Source: an uncultured Veillonella sp.
GTDB lineage: Bacteria; Bacillota; Negativicutes; Veillonellales; Veillonellaceae
Assembly: GCA_900550175.1 (NCBI GenBank)
Contig: URQX01000077.1
Span: 1-7,852 of the forward strand
Direction of reading: 5' to 3'
DNA: 7,852 nt
Every line of letters begins with the position of its first letter. The first letter of the stretch is position 1. The notes under the pieces were generated by a model that saw only the letters and a list, made by a program, of their open reading frames with translations, was not told the origin of the DNA and ran no database searches. The position numbers and the translations under genes are program-made. Below, one piece after another: positions 7,083 to 7,852 of the stretch.

Positions 7083-7502
7083 TTAATTTCTTTTTTGTAA
7101 TATTAAAGTCACTTTATCAGAGCCTCGTTCTTTAAATAGTTCGAGATAAATATTAGTATCATAATCATGTCCAACAATACGATTCTTGTTAATCTCATTC
7201 CAGCCTATATTTTGTTTTGAAAGTATTCCTTTAACATCATCAATTGTAAGTGAGTCATACCTAATTTCAAGATTATTATTTTGATAGGCTCGACCAGACG
7301 CATAATATTCTTCACTTACTTTTTTAGAAGATATATCCTCTAACTTTTGCTCATATAATTGAAGGCTTTGCATTTGCTCCGGCCTTTTAATATACGCATG
7401 TAAAGAAACAAGTCCAATTAGTAGAAATCCAAATAAAGCAAAACCGACATAAAACTTAACTGCAAAAGGCAAACTACTCAATTTAAAATAACTTTTATTC
7501 AT
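7083..7502 (-). CDS. Small membrane-anchored protein of unknown function (139 aa)
   Basis: No family is recognised. A basic N-terminus (MNKSYFK) leads to a single membrane segment at about residues 17-36 (YVGFALFGFLLIGLVSLHAY). A charged, probably helical stretch follows (41-66), then a small mixed domain ending in strand-like VTLILQKRN. There are no cysteines. The arrangement matches the 143-residue protein encoded downstream: G70-x-x-Y73, NNLEI (76-80), W101 and the final V-T-L-I-L stand in the same order. The start is only weakly supported: GGTGG lies 3 nt before the ATG, and no better start is visible in frame. The gap to the next gene downstream is 210 bp, so co-transcription is possible but not evident. 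Confidence 0.78.
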   Translation of the reverse strand: MNKSYFKLSSLPFAVKFYVGFALFGFLLIGLVSLHAYIKRPEQMQSLQLYEQKLEDISSKKVSEEYYASGRAYQNNNLEIRYDSLTIDDVKGILSKQNIGWNEINKNRIVGHDYDTNIYLELFKERGSDKVTLILQKRN

Positions 7503-7529
7503 ATTCCACCACTAATCTTAATTTTCATT

Positions 7530-7558
7530 ATTATAAAATAAGTAAATAGGGATAATAA
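7530..7558 (-). promoter_or_regulatory. Weak promoter candidate for the 139-residue gene
   Basis: TATAAT on the minus strand (7535-7530) has TTATTA (7558-7553) 17 nt upstream, with only 3 of 6 matches to the -35 consensus. The implied start would lie about 20 nt before the ATG. The surrounding 117-bp gap (7503-7619) is extremely AT-rich (8 G or C in the 60 bases 7561-7620) and holds nothing else I can support beyond a short TAATA-TTT-TATTA symmetry at 7574-7586. Confidence 0.25.
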
Positions 7559-7619
7559 AGATGTAATTCTATTTAATATTTTATTATGAATTATTGTTAA
7601 CTTTAATGCTAATTAAATG

Positions 7620-7844
7620 TTACCAACTCCAGATTCCAAGAAAGATTAAAAGGATACTCTGTCCTACAGACACAGCAATTCGACCTTTTCCAATAATACT
7701 AATGCCATAGCTTTTTCCTTCCTTGCACATAAAATATTCATTGAGATTTTGCTTTAGTGCAAACATTTCCCCCAAAAGAAGAACGACAAGTATTAACGAA
7801 AAAATAGAAAAGCTATGTAAAATCGTCCCACCGAAAATAACCAT
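7620..7844 (-). CDS. Small two-span membrane protein of unknown function (74 aa, start may lie outside window)
   Basis: The protein has two membrane segments, about residues 8-28 and 56-72, joined by a polar stretch (ALKQNLNEYFMCKEGKSYG), and ends in WSW. The ATG at 7844 is the first in the window, but the frame is still open to the right edge and only 8 bases precede it, so the ribosome binding site cannot be seen and a longer N-terminus is possible. I recognise no family with certainty. The size, two spans and the IIGKGRIA stretch before the second span faintly recall two-span immunity proteins of polymorphic-toxin loci (Imm17 type), but this is a memory-based resemblance and not a demonstrated match. 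It could equally be any small membrane protein. Confidence 0.65.
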   Translation of the reverse strand: MVIFGGTILHSFSIFSLILVVLLLGEMFALKQNLNEYFMCKEGKSYGISIIGKGRIAVSVGQSILLIFLGIWSW

Positions 7845-7852
7845 TAATTCAA

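Noticed and set aside
7501..7530. Nine-codon leader peptide (MKIKISGGI) whose TGA overlaps the ATG of the 139-residue gene
   Set aside because: It has no ribosome binding site, and its ATG directly follows the only -10 candidate, so it would lie before the likely transcription start.
1..7852. CRISPR arrays, tRNA/rRNA genes, insertion sequences or phage attachment sites
   Set aside because: I saw no regularly spaced direct repeats, tRNA-like cloverleaf, transposase frame or flanking terminal repeats.

Overview
The window looks like part of the genome of an AT-rich diderm bacterium, most probably a Veillonella-like member of the Negativicutes. This is inferred from three things together: strong AGGAG-type ribosome binding sites, low-GC codon use, and a complete outer-membrane secretion system. 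No ribosomal or other taxonomic marker is present, so a Gram-negative genus such as Fusobacterium cannot be excluded. Every convincing gene lies on the minus strand, so the window reads from right to left.

Positions 1-6100 hold a two-partner secretion (type Vb) locus. Transcription first meets tpsB (6100 to 4403), a 565-residue FhaC/ShlB-type transporter with signal peptide, two POTRA-like domains and a 16-strand-type barrel. After a 66-bp gap comes the exoprotein gene tpsA (4336 to the left edge). It is open for 1445 codons without a stop and continues beyond the window. It encodes a signal peptide, the FHA-type secretion domain with its NPNL and NPNGI motifs, a beta-helix shaft, a conserved FhaB/CdiA-type central block and hemagglutinin repeats. 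The C-terminal tip, which would distinguish an adhesin from a contact-dependent inhibition toxin, is outside the window. The gap between the two genes holds a nested stem-loop ending right at the tpsA Shine-Dalgarno sequence.

Positions 6101-6440 carry no gene. They hold tpsB promoter candidates, an AT-rich inverted repeat and a strong intrinsic terminator (6273-6315) that separates the tps locus from the genes upstream.

Positions 6441-7852 hold three small genes for predicted inner-membrane proteins of unknown function (143, 139 and at least 74 residues), separated by AT-rich gaps with palindromes. The first two share an architecture and a few spaced residues and may be diverged paralogues. 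A 23-codon hydrophobic reading frame with a TTG start lies between them. This part looks like an accessory region. Whether it is functionally tied to the tps locus is not shown by the sequence, and the terminator argues against co-transcription.
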